From assembly GCA_003427395.1 (NCBI GenBank), contig BFEA01000298.1:1538396-1580186 (forward strand): a stretch of DNA of 41,791 nucleotides. Direction: 5' to 3'. Source of the stretch: Chara braunii (Eukaryota; Streptophyta; Charophyceae; Charales; Characeae). Of the stretch, positions 1 to 10,226 are shown piece after piece. Each line of letters starts with the position of its first letter. Positions within the stretch are counted from its first letter, which is position 1. The notes under the pieces are model-generated. The model saw nothing but the letters and a program-made list of their open reading frames with translations. It was not told the origin of the DNA and searched no databases. A program made the position numbers and the translations under genes.

Positions 1-80
1 TACTAGGCGGCCATGTTGTGCCTCTAGTGCCAGCGGCGTGTCTGGAGTGTATTTTTTGGCTGTGAAAGACCTTTCTTTGT

Positions 81-277
81 TTCGTGGATGTTTTGTTGGC
101 TTGTGATGGGGTGTGAACCGACAGTGTGTAGAGTTTTCCATCTGGTGTAGGTGAGTGATAGTCTACTTTGATTTTGGTTAAGGTAGATTATCATTTACAG
201 TGTAATTAATGAGGGGATTCTGCAGACTGTTGAGGGTTCAGCCTCTTGATGAGTCGGTGAAACTCCGACGAAACAGT
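81..277 (+). repeat. Retrozyme-like direct repeat, copy A
   Basis: This is one of two direct repeats that share the start TTCGTGGATGTTTTG and the end GTTGAGGGTTCAGCCTC followed by a hammerhead core. Copy B is at 392-658 and carries an extra segment of about 100 bp (roughly 489-580) that this copy lacks. The layout, two repeats each ending in a hammerhead and no protein-coding region between them, matches the known plant retrozymes, which are small non-autonomous LTR-like retroelements. The space between the copies (278-391) holds only a CT-rich stretch and a TA microsatellite. The start of the repeat could extend upstream to the window edge. Confidence 0.6.
226..277 (+). ncRNA. Type III hammerhead ribozyme motif (core variant)
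   Basis: All three helices can be drawn. Stem III is ACTG (226-229) with CAGT (274-277). The predicted cleavage site lies after TT at 230-231. Stem I is GAGG (232-235) with CCTC (242-245), closed by loop GTTCAG. The core is TTGATGA (246-252). Stem II is GTCGG (253-257) with CCGAC (265-269), and GAAA follows at 270-273. The first core base is T where the hammerhead consensus CUGAUGA has C, so this copy is probably weak or inactive. The short 4-bp stem III is typical of retrozyme hammerheads, which are thought to cleave best as dimers. Confidence 0.75.
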
Positions 278-349
278 TTATCACANCCCCTCATTTGTTG
301 TCCTCTTCTCTCTCTCTGCCTACGGTTTACCAGGCAGTTCTGTTTGTGA

Positions 350-351
<2 letters not shown>

Positions 352-388
<37 letters not shown>
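352..388. repeat. (TA)n microsatellite
   Basis: A run of about 18 TA units separates the two retrozyme-like repeats. A short-frame translation of it gives an alternating Ile/Tyr string with no coding meaning. Confidence 0.95.
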
Positions 389-391
<3 letters not shown>

Positions 392-392
<1 letters not shown>

Positions 393-658
393 TCGTGGAT
401 GTTTTGCTGGCTTGTGATGGGGTGTGAACCGACAGTCTGTAGAGTTTTTCATCTGGTGTGGGTGAGTGATAGTCTATTTTGATTTTCGTCACGGGTACCT
501 TGAGGGCAGTGGTTAGTGCCCACCTCAAGGTATCAGTTGTCGCGCAATCGTTGATGCTTAACCACAACCGGGGTGAATGTGGATTATCACTTATAGTATA
601 ATCAGTTAGGGGATTTTGCAGACTGTTGAGGGTTCAGCCTCCTGATGAGTCGGTGAAA
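392..658 (+). repeat. Retrozyme-like direct repeat, copy B (3' truncated)
   Basis: Second copy of the repeat at 81-277. It is longer because of an internal segment near 489-580. Identity is lost at 658/659, inside the loop of hammerhead stem II, exactly where a LINE-derived coding fragment on the other strand starts. The truncation therefore looks like an insertion or recombination breakpoint. Confidence 0.6.
622..658 (+). ncRNA. Hammerhead ribozyme motif, 3' half missing
   Basis: Stem III strand ACTG (622-625), TT, stem I GAGG (628-631) with CCTC (638-641), the intact consensus core CTGATGA (642-648) and the 5' strand of stem II GTCGG (649-653) are present. The 3' strand of stem II, the GAAA and the closing stem III strand are absent because the repeat ends at 658. 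The predicted cleavage sites of the two copies are 396 nt apart, which would be the unit length of a released RNA if both were active. Confidence 0.7.
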
Positions 659-1144
659 GAGAATTTTCTCCTCGAAGTAAGTTAGTCGAGCACGAGCCTT
701 ATTGTCTATGGACGAGTGAACCAACGCTTCGTGAAGATGAATATCCAAAATCTTTCCGATCACCTTGAAGCCAGTTGGACAATGACCGCATACCCAGTCG
801 GCCGTCTTGAAGCTAGGCCCCTTCTTCGGAGTAACCAACCAGGCCAAGGGAAGGGAATAAATGATAAGATCCAAGTTGTCTTGCAGTTTATGTGCATATA
901 TAATTCCCTTCCTAAGTCGCTCTGAAGATTTCCATGATTTAGCTTTTGAGTCTTATAAATCCTTAACTCTTACTATTTCATATTTCGCCCATGAACTAAC
1001 AAAGACCCTGCCCTTAGAGTCAGTAATCCATTGATTGCCAAAAATAGGTTGTCTTAGGATTTCCTCATATCTGGAGGGGGACGACTTATTGGGAAGGGGT
1101 AGCTTACACCATGTTTTCAAAAGTGTGGTCCAGATGTTAGTCAT
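659..1144 (-). pseudogene. L1-like LINE ORF2 C-terminal fragment
   Basis: Two minus-strand reading frames (1144-953 and 874-602) resemble the post-RT part of the LINE ORF2 at 24404-25429. The shared pattern includes LLKTWCKLPLPNK here and LLKTWRKLPLPEK there, then PIFGNQWITDSKGRVF against PLFNNRWLTDSQGRMF, and KGPSFKTADWV against KGPQLKESDWV. Both ends are truncated and the frames are broken, so this is a dead fragment. It abuts the truncated hammerhead repeat at 658. Confidence 0.75.
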
Positions 1145-1556
1145 CCTCTCCCCTTCGTGAGCACGAGGAACCCTCTAGTGCCTATTCTCTAAGGCTCTAC
1201 CCAAGTGAGGGGATGAATATCACCTTAGAGACTGAAGCTAGTTTATGAATTTGTTATAGTGCAAGTACTCTTCATGGGAGTTCACACGTGAAAATCAGAT
1301 GCCTTATCTATTGGATAACCAAAGCTTGACATTGTAAGGATGGATCCAAAATCCCTAATCCACCCTTTTCCTTGGGTTAAATCAAGGTAAGGCCTGGATC
1401 CCACAGGGATTCCGTTGGAAACGACGTCTGCCCAAAAAAGACGGTGGAAAAATTTTGGAAACTTTGGAAACAGTTCCGCGCGGACTCCCCCACGGAGTGA
1501 GTTTTGCAGCGAAATCACGTCAAAACTTTCCCTAACAAGAAACTCCCATGGCCACC
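1145..1556. other. Intergenic, no gene; flank of the gypsy insertion
   Basis: No coding region is supported. The sequence GGAAACAGTTCCGCG near 1468-1482 recurs at about 16196-16210. CCTGGATCCCACAGG near 1391-1410 recurs in reverse complement at about 16294-16312. The gypsy element therefore sits beside a low-copy repeat that also occurs after the long tRNA-headed retroposon at 16.2 kb. Confidence 0.5.
1553..1556. repeat. Target site duplication CACC (left)
   Basis: CACC directly outside the left LTR matches CACC at 14745-14748 outside the right LTR. A fifth base does not match. Confidence 0.6.
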
Positions 1557-3982
1557 TGTGACACCCCAACCTCACACCCAACGCGATTTCCTGATCGGTG
1601 TGGGATGTGGGCCTGGAAGTGCGAAAAGGGGTGTGCCAAGGATTTTGGGGAAAGTGGGGGTGGAGTCCCAGGTCGAAACTGAGATCTCCTGTGGCAAAGT
1701 TTTAGGGGCATAGATGCAATAGGGCTAAGGGGGCGAGTTACTTCTAGTCTGAGGGCGATCGAGGTCGTGCAACATAAGGCAGATCCGTCTGTTTTGGGGG
1801 CGGCGGTTCGGGGAGAGGCCCGCCCTGGATAGTTGTGTTCCCGATGAGTCGGATCTTTGGGTGCAGACACGTGGCGTCTCTCATCGCGCGTTTGGGTTAG
1901 GCCCTCTAGTTTCAGGGGCTCGTCCGTTGCCGCGTCGCCGACAATTTCCGCAAGGCGTGCGGGGCCAGTATGGGGCGATGGAATTCCACGGAACCACCGT
2001 GAGTTGGTGATATGAGAGGAGAAGATGGAAGAGAGGGAAATTGGTAGAAATAACGATGAAGCCGGGGGATATGAAGTATTGCGTGTTGTTGGAAGTGGGA
2101 AAATCCGGGCACCTCGGATCGCTGGTTGTGGCACAGTGAAACTCCCTGGGGCACAATCGATTCTCGGTTAGGCTGAGGAATTCCGGGTATCTTTGCCTAA
2201 TACATTCTCTCACCCAAGGGTCGAAGTACTCTGAGTCCCAGCAGCTCGACATCTTATCATTGCAGTGTGATGGAATTCTTCCACACGCGTCTAACCGGCA
2301 GGGGGATTTTCCGATGTGATATCGAAAACTCCTATCTGTTTAGGTGCGTGGGGGAAGGGAAAACCTACCCGATACCGAAGGTGTCGAGTTCGTCAAACGA
2401 CGCGAATCGGCACGCGCGGATACGTGTAGGCTGCGCAGATAAGATCGCGCTTACACGCATCCCCGCGAGGTATTCACTTTTTTCTGGACAAACAACTACC
2501 CAATCATCTAATCACCCCGTGATCCCGTACGCAATCGTTCCCGAGCCTGCAAGGTGCCATTACACATCAGGCATCGCAGCAACAACAGTGGCTCAAAAAG
2601 AATAAATAGCAATGAAAGCAGTAATGACGACTACGCAGAAGTTTCTACTATGCTCATGAGTGTATCAAAATGGCAAGTAAAGGCAAGGACCAGACAAAGG
2701 AAAAGCAACAGACATGACATTCATTCATCCATTCATTCGACAAAACGCACAACAAATGAGATCGAGATCAATCGCAGAGCGAGTGTGGGTCGAAACCAAG
2801 CCAAGATTCCGAAAACAAAAGAAAACGGGCGAGTCGCCCTTAGCCGAGATCAAAATTTATATACAAAAGCAAAGAGGGAGAAAAGACAAAGAAAACTGCA
2901 AATCCACGTCCATCAACCTTAGCTCCCTCTTCCTCTCTCTCTCTCTCCGATGCGGACAGTCCGTCGTTACGCACCAACCCACGAAGTCACCCCGCTTAGT
3001 CCTCTTGCACCCGTCAGGTTTGCCCGCGCGCTACAGTCCGTTGTAGCGCCATGCGTCAACCCCACGCATTCGGCACCAGCTCGTCGGGTCACCCGACTCC
3101 CACTTCAACTCACCTCTTACTTCGCTCGTGAGCCGACCCTCACTGATCGTGCTACCCCGAGCTTCCAACAGTTGGTTAAGAGAGCTATCTAATCGTGCAG
3201 CCAGAATTTATAGCGTGCATGCATGCACGAAGAACACGGAATTGCAAGGACTTAGAAAGGAGATTAGGAGACGAAGCGCCTACATTTTGCATGACCAGAC
3301 CACGGTGTGGGGAACGTAGCTACTCTCCACATATCGATCCGATCATGCAGGCCGAGGGCTAACTGGGCACAACAAAAGGGAAAGGGAGAGCGGGAAAGCC
3401 GAAGCTCAAGAAGAAAGATACAGTTACAATGGCGCCCAGCCAAAAATTACGGTTACTTGCATGATTAAGGGCGCCGACTAATCAGAGGCTCCGCTGCAGC
3501 CGCAAAAAGAAGCGCGCAAGAAAGACGACGCGCGGCAAAAGAAATCCCGAATTCCTAAATTCCTAAATTCCTAAATTCCTAGCTAATGCAAAAAGAAACA
3601 CAAATTCCGAAAAGCAAATCCAAAGTTCCGAGAGCCATCAAGGCTCGACAAGATTCGAAAAAGAAATTCAAAAAGAACGAAGCAAAATTCTCGCGCGCCC
3701 TCCGTGCCTAAAACCCGACAACAGAACAAGAAAGAAGCGATGTCAAACATTATTATTCGTGTCTTTATCGGCGCAACAGCCACTCAATCGGCCCTCTCGG
3801 GACTTGCCCGACCCTGAACCCAACCGTCCGAAAAGAAACGACGCAAAAAGACGAAGAATGGAGGACACTTATGCAATTTCCCTTCGATCCCGATCTCCCG
3901 TATTTGGACCAACCTTCCCATCTTTAGACCCCTCATTGTCATCGCGCAGAAAATCGTGCAGAACAGAAATTGGTTTGTCACA
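1557..3982 (-). repeat. 3' LTR of the gypsy element
   Basis: 2426 bp, collinear with 12308-14744. Differences include point changes, several extra copies of AAATTCCT near 3552-3580, and absence of the segment seen at about 12525-12560 in the other LTR. The minus-strand LTR begins TGTGAC (3982) and ends GTCACA (1557). Small minus-strand ORFs (for example 2252-1881) occur at matching places in both LTRs. The divergence argues for an old insertion. Confidence 0.9.
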
Positions 3983-4496
3983 TATGTGACGCCCAGGGGG
4001 TTCCAATCTTAAGCAAGCTCCTGCTTGCTCGAATCGTGACATGTGTCGATCTCTCTAATCGATCGACATGTGGAGCTTTCTACATCGCCACCAACCATGC
4101 AAAAGAGTGTGGAAGTCATTCAGGGTGGCACACGTGGCTCTATCCTACAATTTCCTCAGGATGGGCTTTCTTCAGTCCGAGGAGGGGATCGTGCGTGCCG
4201 TCTCCATGGCACGTGCCAACCAACCATGCATCAATGTCCTAGGGGAAGGGGAAAGGGGAGACGATACATGGGGGCATGATGAGGGGGTGGGTTAGTCGGG
4301 AGTGGGGGTAGAAAGCGTTCCAACCTCGCGATGGTCTCCGGAAGCTCCTGATATCGGACGATCCGGTGGAACCGAGGGAATTGATTACCACTATGAGGGA
4401 GGGAGGCGAGATAGTCGGGGTAAAGGGTGGTGAAAGTTCCGAGAAGCGCCGTTCGAAAGTGATCGTGGTTTTCACACGTGGGGATAGTCCCCGTGA
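3983..4496 (-). other. Untranslated region between ORF4 and the 3' LTR
   Basis: No coding region is supported. The stretch next to the LTR reads TGTGACGCCCAGGGGG on the plus strand, forming GTCACATATGTGAC with the LTR end. This resembles the end of another LTR, but no partner is seen. A purine-rich primer tract in the coding direction is not evident. Confidence 0.4.
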
Positions 4497-5747
4497 TCAT
4501 GCAATAAACCTCGGCCATGTTGTGGTCTCACCACGCGGCGCTGAAGAGAAGGGCGTGGAGACAGAAGGCAAGGACGACACACCAGGTAGAAGGATGGGAT
4601 GAACCGTGACAGCAAGACGGATGGCGTAGAAGAAGCGGAAGGTGTCAATGGGGAAGGGATTGCTGGGGAAGGTGGTGCGGGTAGTGATTTGGCGGAGGGT
4701 TAGGTGGTCAAGGGGACGACGGGATAAAGACCGGGGACAAAGCCCGATGCCCCACATCAGTACGAGCTGAACTGGTGGACGGGCTGAGGTGGAGGGGGAG
4801 GGGGATCGGCTTCGCCGTCGCCTGGCCGGTGCGCTCGAAGTCTCGACAGCAAGGTCCCCATCTTCTGGTTTAGGCAGCTCCGGATCCATAGCTGGATCGT
4901 TTGAGACTGGCAGATTCACCTCGCTTGCGTACTCCAGCTGCTGCTTGCCGGCGACGATTTCTTTTCTCTTCCGCACCGCCTCGGGATCCTCCTCCGTGCC
5001 TTCCACGCGATCCGCCTCTTCTTCCAAAGTTTCCCACTCAGATTCTTCTTCTTTCTCGTCGTCGCTCTGCTCTCCCTCGCTGTGCTCGTTGTAACTTCCC
5101 TCTTCCGGGGTTTCCTCTTCTTCTTCGCCTTCCTCCTCGTCCTCCTCCTCCTCTTCCTCTAGCGCTATCGCTTCGTCTTCGGAGGCCGTTCGAGGCTGAA
5201 AGAAGGCGAGGTCGATTATCCTCTGGGGATCCAAGTATGGGTGTTGCGATGGCGGGTTGTTGTTGCCCGCTAACTCCTCGAGGCAAGCCGACCACTGCAG
5301 GTAGGGTGTCAAAGCGCGTGAAAAGACGTGCGGGACTGGACTCTCGTCGCTCTGCGAGATGATGTCGAGAGGGAGATCGTCAAGCAGCTGCGCGAGGGGA
5401 ATCGTGAGTTCCTGTATGATTTGCTGCCGATAGTCGGGACGCATCGATCTGAATAGAAATCCGAGAAGGTCTCCTTCCACCTCCGTCCTCCACACTTGGA
5501 TAATTAACAGCTCCACGTATGCAACCCAAGCGCGGTGCTCTACGTCCCTTGTCCACGTCAGCTGCACTCCGACCAGATACACCGAAAGATCGACGAAATG
5601 TTCGCACCACTGTTCCCACTGTCTTCGATCGAGAAGTGGAACGACAAGTGGTTCTAAACGAAAGGAGAGACGGGGGCAAAGGTCAGACTGCCAGAAGGTA
5701 GGGAAGAGAGAGGGGAGAGCGAAGGTAGAGAGTTGGGATCGGTTCAT
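4497..5747 (-). CDS. ORF4 in env position: acidic, unknown function
   Basis: An intact 416-residue frame downstream of pol. The first 180 residues are globular-looking (Trp-rich, for example RRQWEQWCEHFVDL). Residues 200-260 are extremely acidic, with long Glu/Asp runs. A basic RRRRSRSPSPS stretch follows near residue 310 and could serve as a nuclear signal. No signal peptide or membrane segment is seen, so an envelope protein is unlikely. Its start ATG overlaps the stop of ORF3 as ATGA (5744-5747), suggesting coupled termination-reinitiation. It is one of the few long undamaged frames in a heavily mutated element. I do not recognise the family. Confidence 0.6.
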   Translation of the reverse strand: MNRSQLSTFALPSLFPTFWQSDLCPRLSFRLEPLVVPLLDRRQWEQWCEHFVDLSVYLVGVQLTWTRDVEHRAWVAYVELLIIQVWRTEVEGDLLGFLFRSMRPDYRQQIIQELTIPLAQLLDDLPLDIISQSDESPVPHVFSRALTPYLQWSACLEELAGNNNPPSQHPYLDPQRIIDLAFFQPRTASEDEAIALEEEEEEDEEEGEEEEETPEEGSYNEHSEGEQSDDEKEEESEWETLEEEADRVEGTEEDPEAVRKRKEIVAGKQQLEYASEVNLPVSNDPAMDPELPKPEDGDLAVETSSAPARRRRSRSPSPSTSARPPVQLVLMWGIGLCPRSLSRRPLDHLTLRQITTRTTFPSNPFPIDTFRFFYAIRLAVTVHPILLPGVSSLPSVSTPFSSAPRGETTTWPRFIA

Positions 5748-6226
5748 TGGGGACGCTGCAAAGGGACGAACTCAAGAAGCACCACCGCGGGCTCGTGTCT
5801 CGACGTCCGGAGTCCTCCGACGTCGATGTCGTCCACGGGGACAAGATTATCGCCGCGGCGCGTAAGCCATTGACTCCATTCTGCTGCCAGCTGCTGTCCC
5901 CACTCCCTTAGCGACGTCCGGATGGGCGTGTGTCGCAGAGGGCTGATCGCGCTGATGTCACCGCTGATGACGACGACGGTGGATACGTGGCTAACTCCTG
6001 GTGCTGACAGTCGTCGAACCACCGTCGCTTCTGCCAGTACGATCGCTTGATGATGACCGGTGAATCGGAACTCTGCCGCTGCGTATACCCCGGTAGTGCT
6101 GAAGAACTGCGCGAGCCGTAGGAGGTCCGAACTGAATCGCGGATGATGAACTTGCCGAATTGCCGAGATGTCGCCACGTGGCGCCAGCATGTGATCGTCG
6201 AGAGCCTGCTCAGTAAGAAAACTCAT
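5744..6226 (-). CDS. ORF3 in env position: unknown function
   Basis: A 160-residue frame starting at the ATG at 6226 (MSFLTEQALDD). The frame is open further upstream, but that part overlaps the integrase C-terminus in another frame and is probably not coding. It contains an internal similarity, GDISAIRQVHHPRF and GDISAISPLRHTPI, about 75 residues apart. No transmembrane segment is obvious in the chosen product. It shares an ATGA overlap with ORF4. I do not recognise the family. Confidence 0.5.
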   Translation of the reverse strand: MSFLTEQALDDHMLAPRGDISAIRQVHHPRFSSDLLRLAQFFSTTGVYAAAEFRFTGHHQAIVLAEATVVRRLSAPGVSHVSTVVVISGDISAISPLRHTPIRTSLREWGQQLAAEWSQWLTRRGDNLVPVDDIDVGGLRTSRHEPAVVLLEFVPLQRPQ

Positions 6227-6387
6227 GGCGATGGCGATGAGGATGGAGTAAGAGAAGCAGGAGGGGATGAGAGCGATAACGAGTCGTTTTCCTCTTCCGT
6301 AGCGAAGGAGGAAGCAGACACAACTGGAGATGGAGAGGAATGGAGGGGACGTAGATAGGACACATGGTGTACGATCGGTCGAGCCGA

Positions 6388-7656
6388 TCAGCTTTTCGAG
6401 ACCTCCGACATGAGGCGCACGGTGTTCACTCCGTTCAGGCCGAGTTCGATCACGCGAAATCGCCCGAAGAATCGTGGCGCTATCTTCCCTTGACGAGCAC
6501 ATTTCCTCACCTGCACCAGGTCCCCAAATTTATACTGGGGTCGTGGTCCTACGTTCCCATTCTGGGCCTCGTAGCTACGGACCTGTCGGTCGTGGGCCAA
6601 CTCAGTCATTTTCTGGCGTTTTCAGGCTAATTGGGGAAGGGACCGTTCCATCAGCTCCATGTGTCGCTTGGCCTTGTCCCAAGTCGTGGCCCTTGTGGGC
6701 CGTCGGTTCAATGAAGATTCATCGGGGAGGCTCGGTATCGAGACACAAGCTACACTATTGGTTCGTAATTGGAAGGGGCTAAGGCCCGTCGATTCGTGAG
6801 GCGTTCCGCGATGGACCGCCAAGATGTGATCTACGATATCGGGCCAGGGCCTCGGATCCCATGCCGCGATGTTTCGTCGTAGTGCCATCTTTATAACTCA
6901 ATTTGTATTTTCTACCAGGCCGTTAGATTGTGACATGTGGGGTGCAGTGTTCTGAATAGCAACGCCATGTACGACCAGATTCCTTAAGACTTCCCCTCTG
7001 AATTCTACCCCATTGTCAGTCGGGATTTCCTCTATGTCCTGGTGCATCCCTAGAAACCGGTTGACGTATCATGCAATTTCAGCTGCCTGTCGCGTACGAC
7101 ACGGATATGCCTCGATCCATTTCCAAAAATGGTCTACGAATACCAGTGGGATTGAATACTCGCAGTTATTAGCTCTAGGGGGCACCACAATATCGGTAGT
7201 ATCCATGCTAACCCTCTAAAACGGCTGTTCGACTATCGTCGATACTATCGATCTTGGCGGTTGGATCGGCGCCTTGTCAGCAGCGCAGACCTGACAATTT
7301 TCGACGATGAATTTCACATCATCGCGAATATTGGACCAATACCATTCATTCTTATCGATTGTCGCTTCCGTAATCCGTACAGCAAAATGGGCTGCAATTT
7401 CCTCATGCGCCGTCTTAACCCAGTCATACCTCATGAACGGGTGCGGCACTACCATCCAAATCCCGCTACCATCCGTCTTCCGTTTTTCTAACCGGCCCTC
7501 GTTCCAACGATAATCCCGAGCTCTTTCATTAGCCCTCCTCTTGTCTTCCTTAGTGAAGTCCTGGAGGGTGTTTCTTACCAAGGTGGCAATTAGAGCGATG
7601 TCCGTCCATACCTCGGCCCTTCTAAACTTCTGGGTCTTTTCCAACCCTGCTGACAT
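6388..7656 (-). pseudogene. Ty3/gypsy integrase (interrupted)
   Basis: Inserts the element cDNA into host DNA. The zinc-binding N-domain shows HEEIAAHF and CQVC. The DDE core is visible across in-frame stops: the first Asp in VSMDTTDI, the second in PTDNGVEF, and Glu in NGLVENTN. A C-terminal GDLVQVR...IAPRFFGRFRVIE segment resembles the GPY/F-type domain. I see no chromodomain after it. In-frame stops at 7216, 7069-7071, 6898-6900 and 6622 are TAG, TGA, TGA and TGA. All stay in one frame with the PHD-like region upstream, so integrase and the finger were one polypeptide before decay. Confidence 0.88.
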
Positions 7657-7674
7657 GGCGTCAAGAAATCGAGC

Positions 7675-7962
7675 TTAAGTCGGGATCTTATCAGTCCGAC
7701 ACAAGGGACACAACCAAGGCTTATCGCCATTTTTGTACTGGATGCACGAGCCATGGGCTCGCGCGGCACACTGTCGACAATCTATCCATTCTGCATACCC
7801 TTCCCCACTAGGTCGCATGGAGATGGAGTAGACGAGTGAAATGGCTTCACAAAAATAACAAAACTTGTCGGGTAGGGAGAGAAAAGATGAAGATGAGAGG
7901 GGAGAAAGAGGAGTTGTAGGATTGTCGCCGTCACCCATTGCCAATTGTCTGCTTCTTGCCAC
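7675..7962 (-). pseudogene. PHD-like zinc finger between RNase H and integrase
   Basis: The frame encodes a C4-H-C3 arrangement: CYFC, then 23 residues, CRQC, four residues, HGSC, eleven residues, CPLC. A Trp lies before the third Cys (WIDC) and another before the last pair (PWLC), both hallmarks of PHD fingers that bind histone tails. Cysteine codons span 7699-7860. A single TAA at 7675 separates it from the integrase in the same frame. The link to RNase H upstream needs a frame change near 7935-7990. PHD fingers are not standard in Ty3/gypsy pol, where chromodomains are the usual chromatin readers. RING or another cross-brace finger is the alternative. Confidence 0.72.
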
Positions 7963-9195
7963 GTGGAAGGACTGCCACTTGTCCGTACTTGGATCCGTTC
8001 GCTGACTGAGGTTCCTTCCACGGAATGATTTCTTCGCCTTTCGGTACCTTAGCGGGGCGATGCAGACGTGTCAACCCGTCCGCGTTGCCGTGCCTCTCTC
8101 TCTTTCGACGGATGATGTCGAAATCGTATTCCTGTAGGCGCACAGCCCACCGTCCAATCATGCCCGTGTAATTAGTAAGTTTTTTTAGAGTCAATAATGG
8201 CTCATGATCGGTTACAAGGAGGAACTTATGTCCGTACAGGTACGGATGGAAGTGCTGAATTCCCCAGACTAGAGTATAGAATTCACCTTGTGGGGCTGAG
8301 TCGTTCCTTCGTTCGTCTGGCACTATACGAGACGCGTACTCGATGACGTGCTCTCGACCGTCACTCCCTTTCTGCGCTAAAATAGCGGAAATCGCCTCTG
8401 GCTGCCAGTCCGTGATGAGAATGAACTGCTTCATAGGGTCCGGCCGGATCAAAATAGGTGTCGTCGCCGGAGCGCCTTTGAGGGTGGCTAAGGCCTGTTT
8501 GTACTCTGCGTCCCAACTGAGGGGTTGGTCCTTTCGCAGCAGATTCGTCAGAGGTCGCGCAATCGCAGCGAAGCCCTTGATAAAACGACGGTAGTATGGT
8601 GCAAGTCCCAGGAAAGCTCGAACCTACGTCACTGACGTGGGGACAGGAGCATTTTTCACTGCCACGACTTTCATTAAATCTGGCCGCAGTCCTCCACGTG
8701 TCACCACGTAACCCAAGAACGAGATTTCCGAGAGGAAAAAATCGCTCTTTTCGAGCGCGATCTTGAACCCAGCGTATCTCAAAGGTCCTAGCGTCCACTC
8801 GATGTGTTGTGCATGCCCGTGATAGGTCTCCGAGTAGACGAGGATGTCGTCCATGTACACGATGACGCAAAAGTTGATCATCCCCTTAGTGAGCCGTGTC
8901 TTGTTGACGAAGTTCTGGAACGTCACGTTCATCGCCCGCTGAAACGTGGCAGGCGCGTTACAAATACCCATCAGACACCGGACCCACTGCCACGTGCCTT
9001 CAAATAGTACAAAGGTCGTTTTCGGTCGATCTTCCTCGTTAACCAGAATGTGATGGAAGCCGTGACGAATATCAAACTTGCTAAAATAATTAGCACAACC
9101 AATCGCATCCAGTAAATCATCAATCCTGGGAAGGGGGTATACATCTTTGATCGTGATGTCATTCAGTTTGCGATAATCAATTCATATGCGAATCG
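7931..9195 (-). pseudogene. Ty3/gypsy reverse transcriptase core and RNase H
   Basis: Copies element RNA into DNA and degrades the RNA template. In one frame I read KNGSIRI, a stop (9182-9184), then IDYRKLNDITIKDVYPLPRI, FDIRHGFHHI, GICNAPATFQRAM and the catalytic YMDD in VIVYMDDILVYS. A TAG at 8624 interrupts VTxVRAFLGLAPYYRRFI, the connection domain. RNase H follows, with DWQPEAISAIL, EFYTLVWGIQHF, TDHEPLLTL and GNADGLTRL supplying the acidic residues. The frame differs by one base from the RT N-terminal part at 9196-9773, at an A-rich spot near 9195. Confidence 0.9.
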
Positions 9196-10196
9196 ACCCA
9201 TTCTTTTTCCGGCACCAATACTACCGGGAACGACCATGGTCCAGTGGCAGGTTCGATCCAACCATTGATTTCGAATTCTCGAATCCGCTCGAGGGCGGTT
9301 TTTCGTACTGCGAAGGAGTATCTGTAAGGCTTACAGCGGCTCGGGGGATGGTTTCCGGTCTGGATTTCGTGCTGTATGACTAACGACAGTCCAATGTCTG
9401 TGTCCGTCAGACTAATCGATCCTTTGTATTCTTTTAAAATTGCAGCGATTAAATGGTGGATTTCATCAGGTACGTATTGGGGCACATACAACTCGTACAA
9501 CTCATTCCATATCTGTACATCGATGTGTTTCGTACTTACTCGTTTAGCGCTTTCGGGCGGAGGCGTGGAAATAAACGAGTTGTCCGACCGCCTGGAGAAT
9601 ACCGTGACCATCATCTGTGCATCCTGTTCTCGAATAACCACGTGTTCTTCCGGGGTTTCCCCGTCTCGAATGTCCTGCCAAGGTACTGGTTTGGTCGCAA
9701 TTTTAATCCCAAGTCCGGTTTCGAGGCGCTCAAGGGGTTCCAAAGAATTGGTCTCTGCCCCTAGGCGTATCAATCGTATCTCTTTTGCAGTCGTCGAGAG
9801 AGATCATGGGAGATTTGTGATGTCGCAATAGTGCCTTTTGTCATTGTATCGTGCAAGTAGAGTGGGGATACCTTCGTACAGGGTTCGAGGGGGTTCCAAA
9901 GAATCGACCATCCTCGAAATCTGCACGAGGGGTTCACCCATAATCATGGCTTGCGTTCTCTGTAGACTCTGATCGGTCAGGCTTAGCGACCTTGTATTTG
10001 CTCGTTGCACCGGGTAATGGATAAGCTGCTGTGCCATCTCCAGGATCACCGGATCGTCCTCGTCACTGTTGTCTGTGTCCTTTGACGGTTGCCCGTCATC
10101 TGCGGAATTATCCCAAGTGATCACACGGAGAGTTCTCGCCATCATGGGAGAAACTCGCGGAGTCACGTTAGTGGTGGTACGAAGGGTCAATCTCAT
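9177..10196 (-). pseudogene. Protease-RT linker and RT N-terminus
   Basis: Continues in the protease frame after a TGA at 10227. It includes YVPDEIHHLI, then IQTGNHPPSRCKPYRYS and GWIEPATGPWSFPVVLVP, the conserved entry to gypsy RT fingers. A TGA at 9804 interrupts it, and the frame is lost after VPEK near 9195, where the true continuation is in another frame. Confidence 0.8.
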
Positions 10197-10226
10197 CGGT
10201 ACAACATATGGTTTTCCTCCTGTATT

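Noticed and set aside
1841-1856. Hammerhead-like CCGATGAGTCGG in the left LTR (also at 12611)
   Set aside because: The core lacks the CTGATGA consensus and no GAAA with closing stems follows.
1881-2252. LTR-encoded protein present in both LTRs (13022-12540 in the other)
   Set aside because: Matching frames are expected from LTR identity alone, and no domain or codon signal supports coding.
6227-6502. N-terminal extension of ORF3 to a 252-residue product with hydrophobic stretch
   Set aside because: It overlaps the integrase C-terminus in another frame. The ATG at 6226 gives a simpler start, so a signal or membrane segment should not be inferred.
8971-9162. 63-residue frame within RT
   Set aside because: Out of frame; the real RT reading is the IDYRKLND frame across the TGA at 9182.
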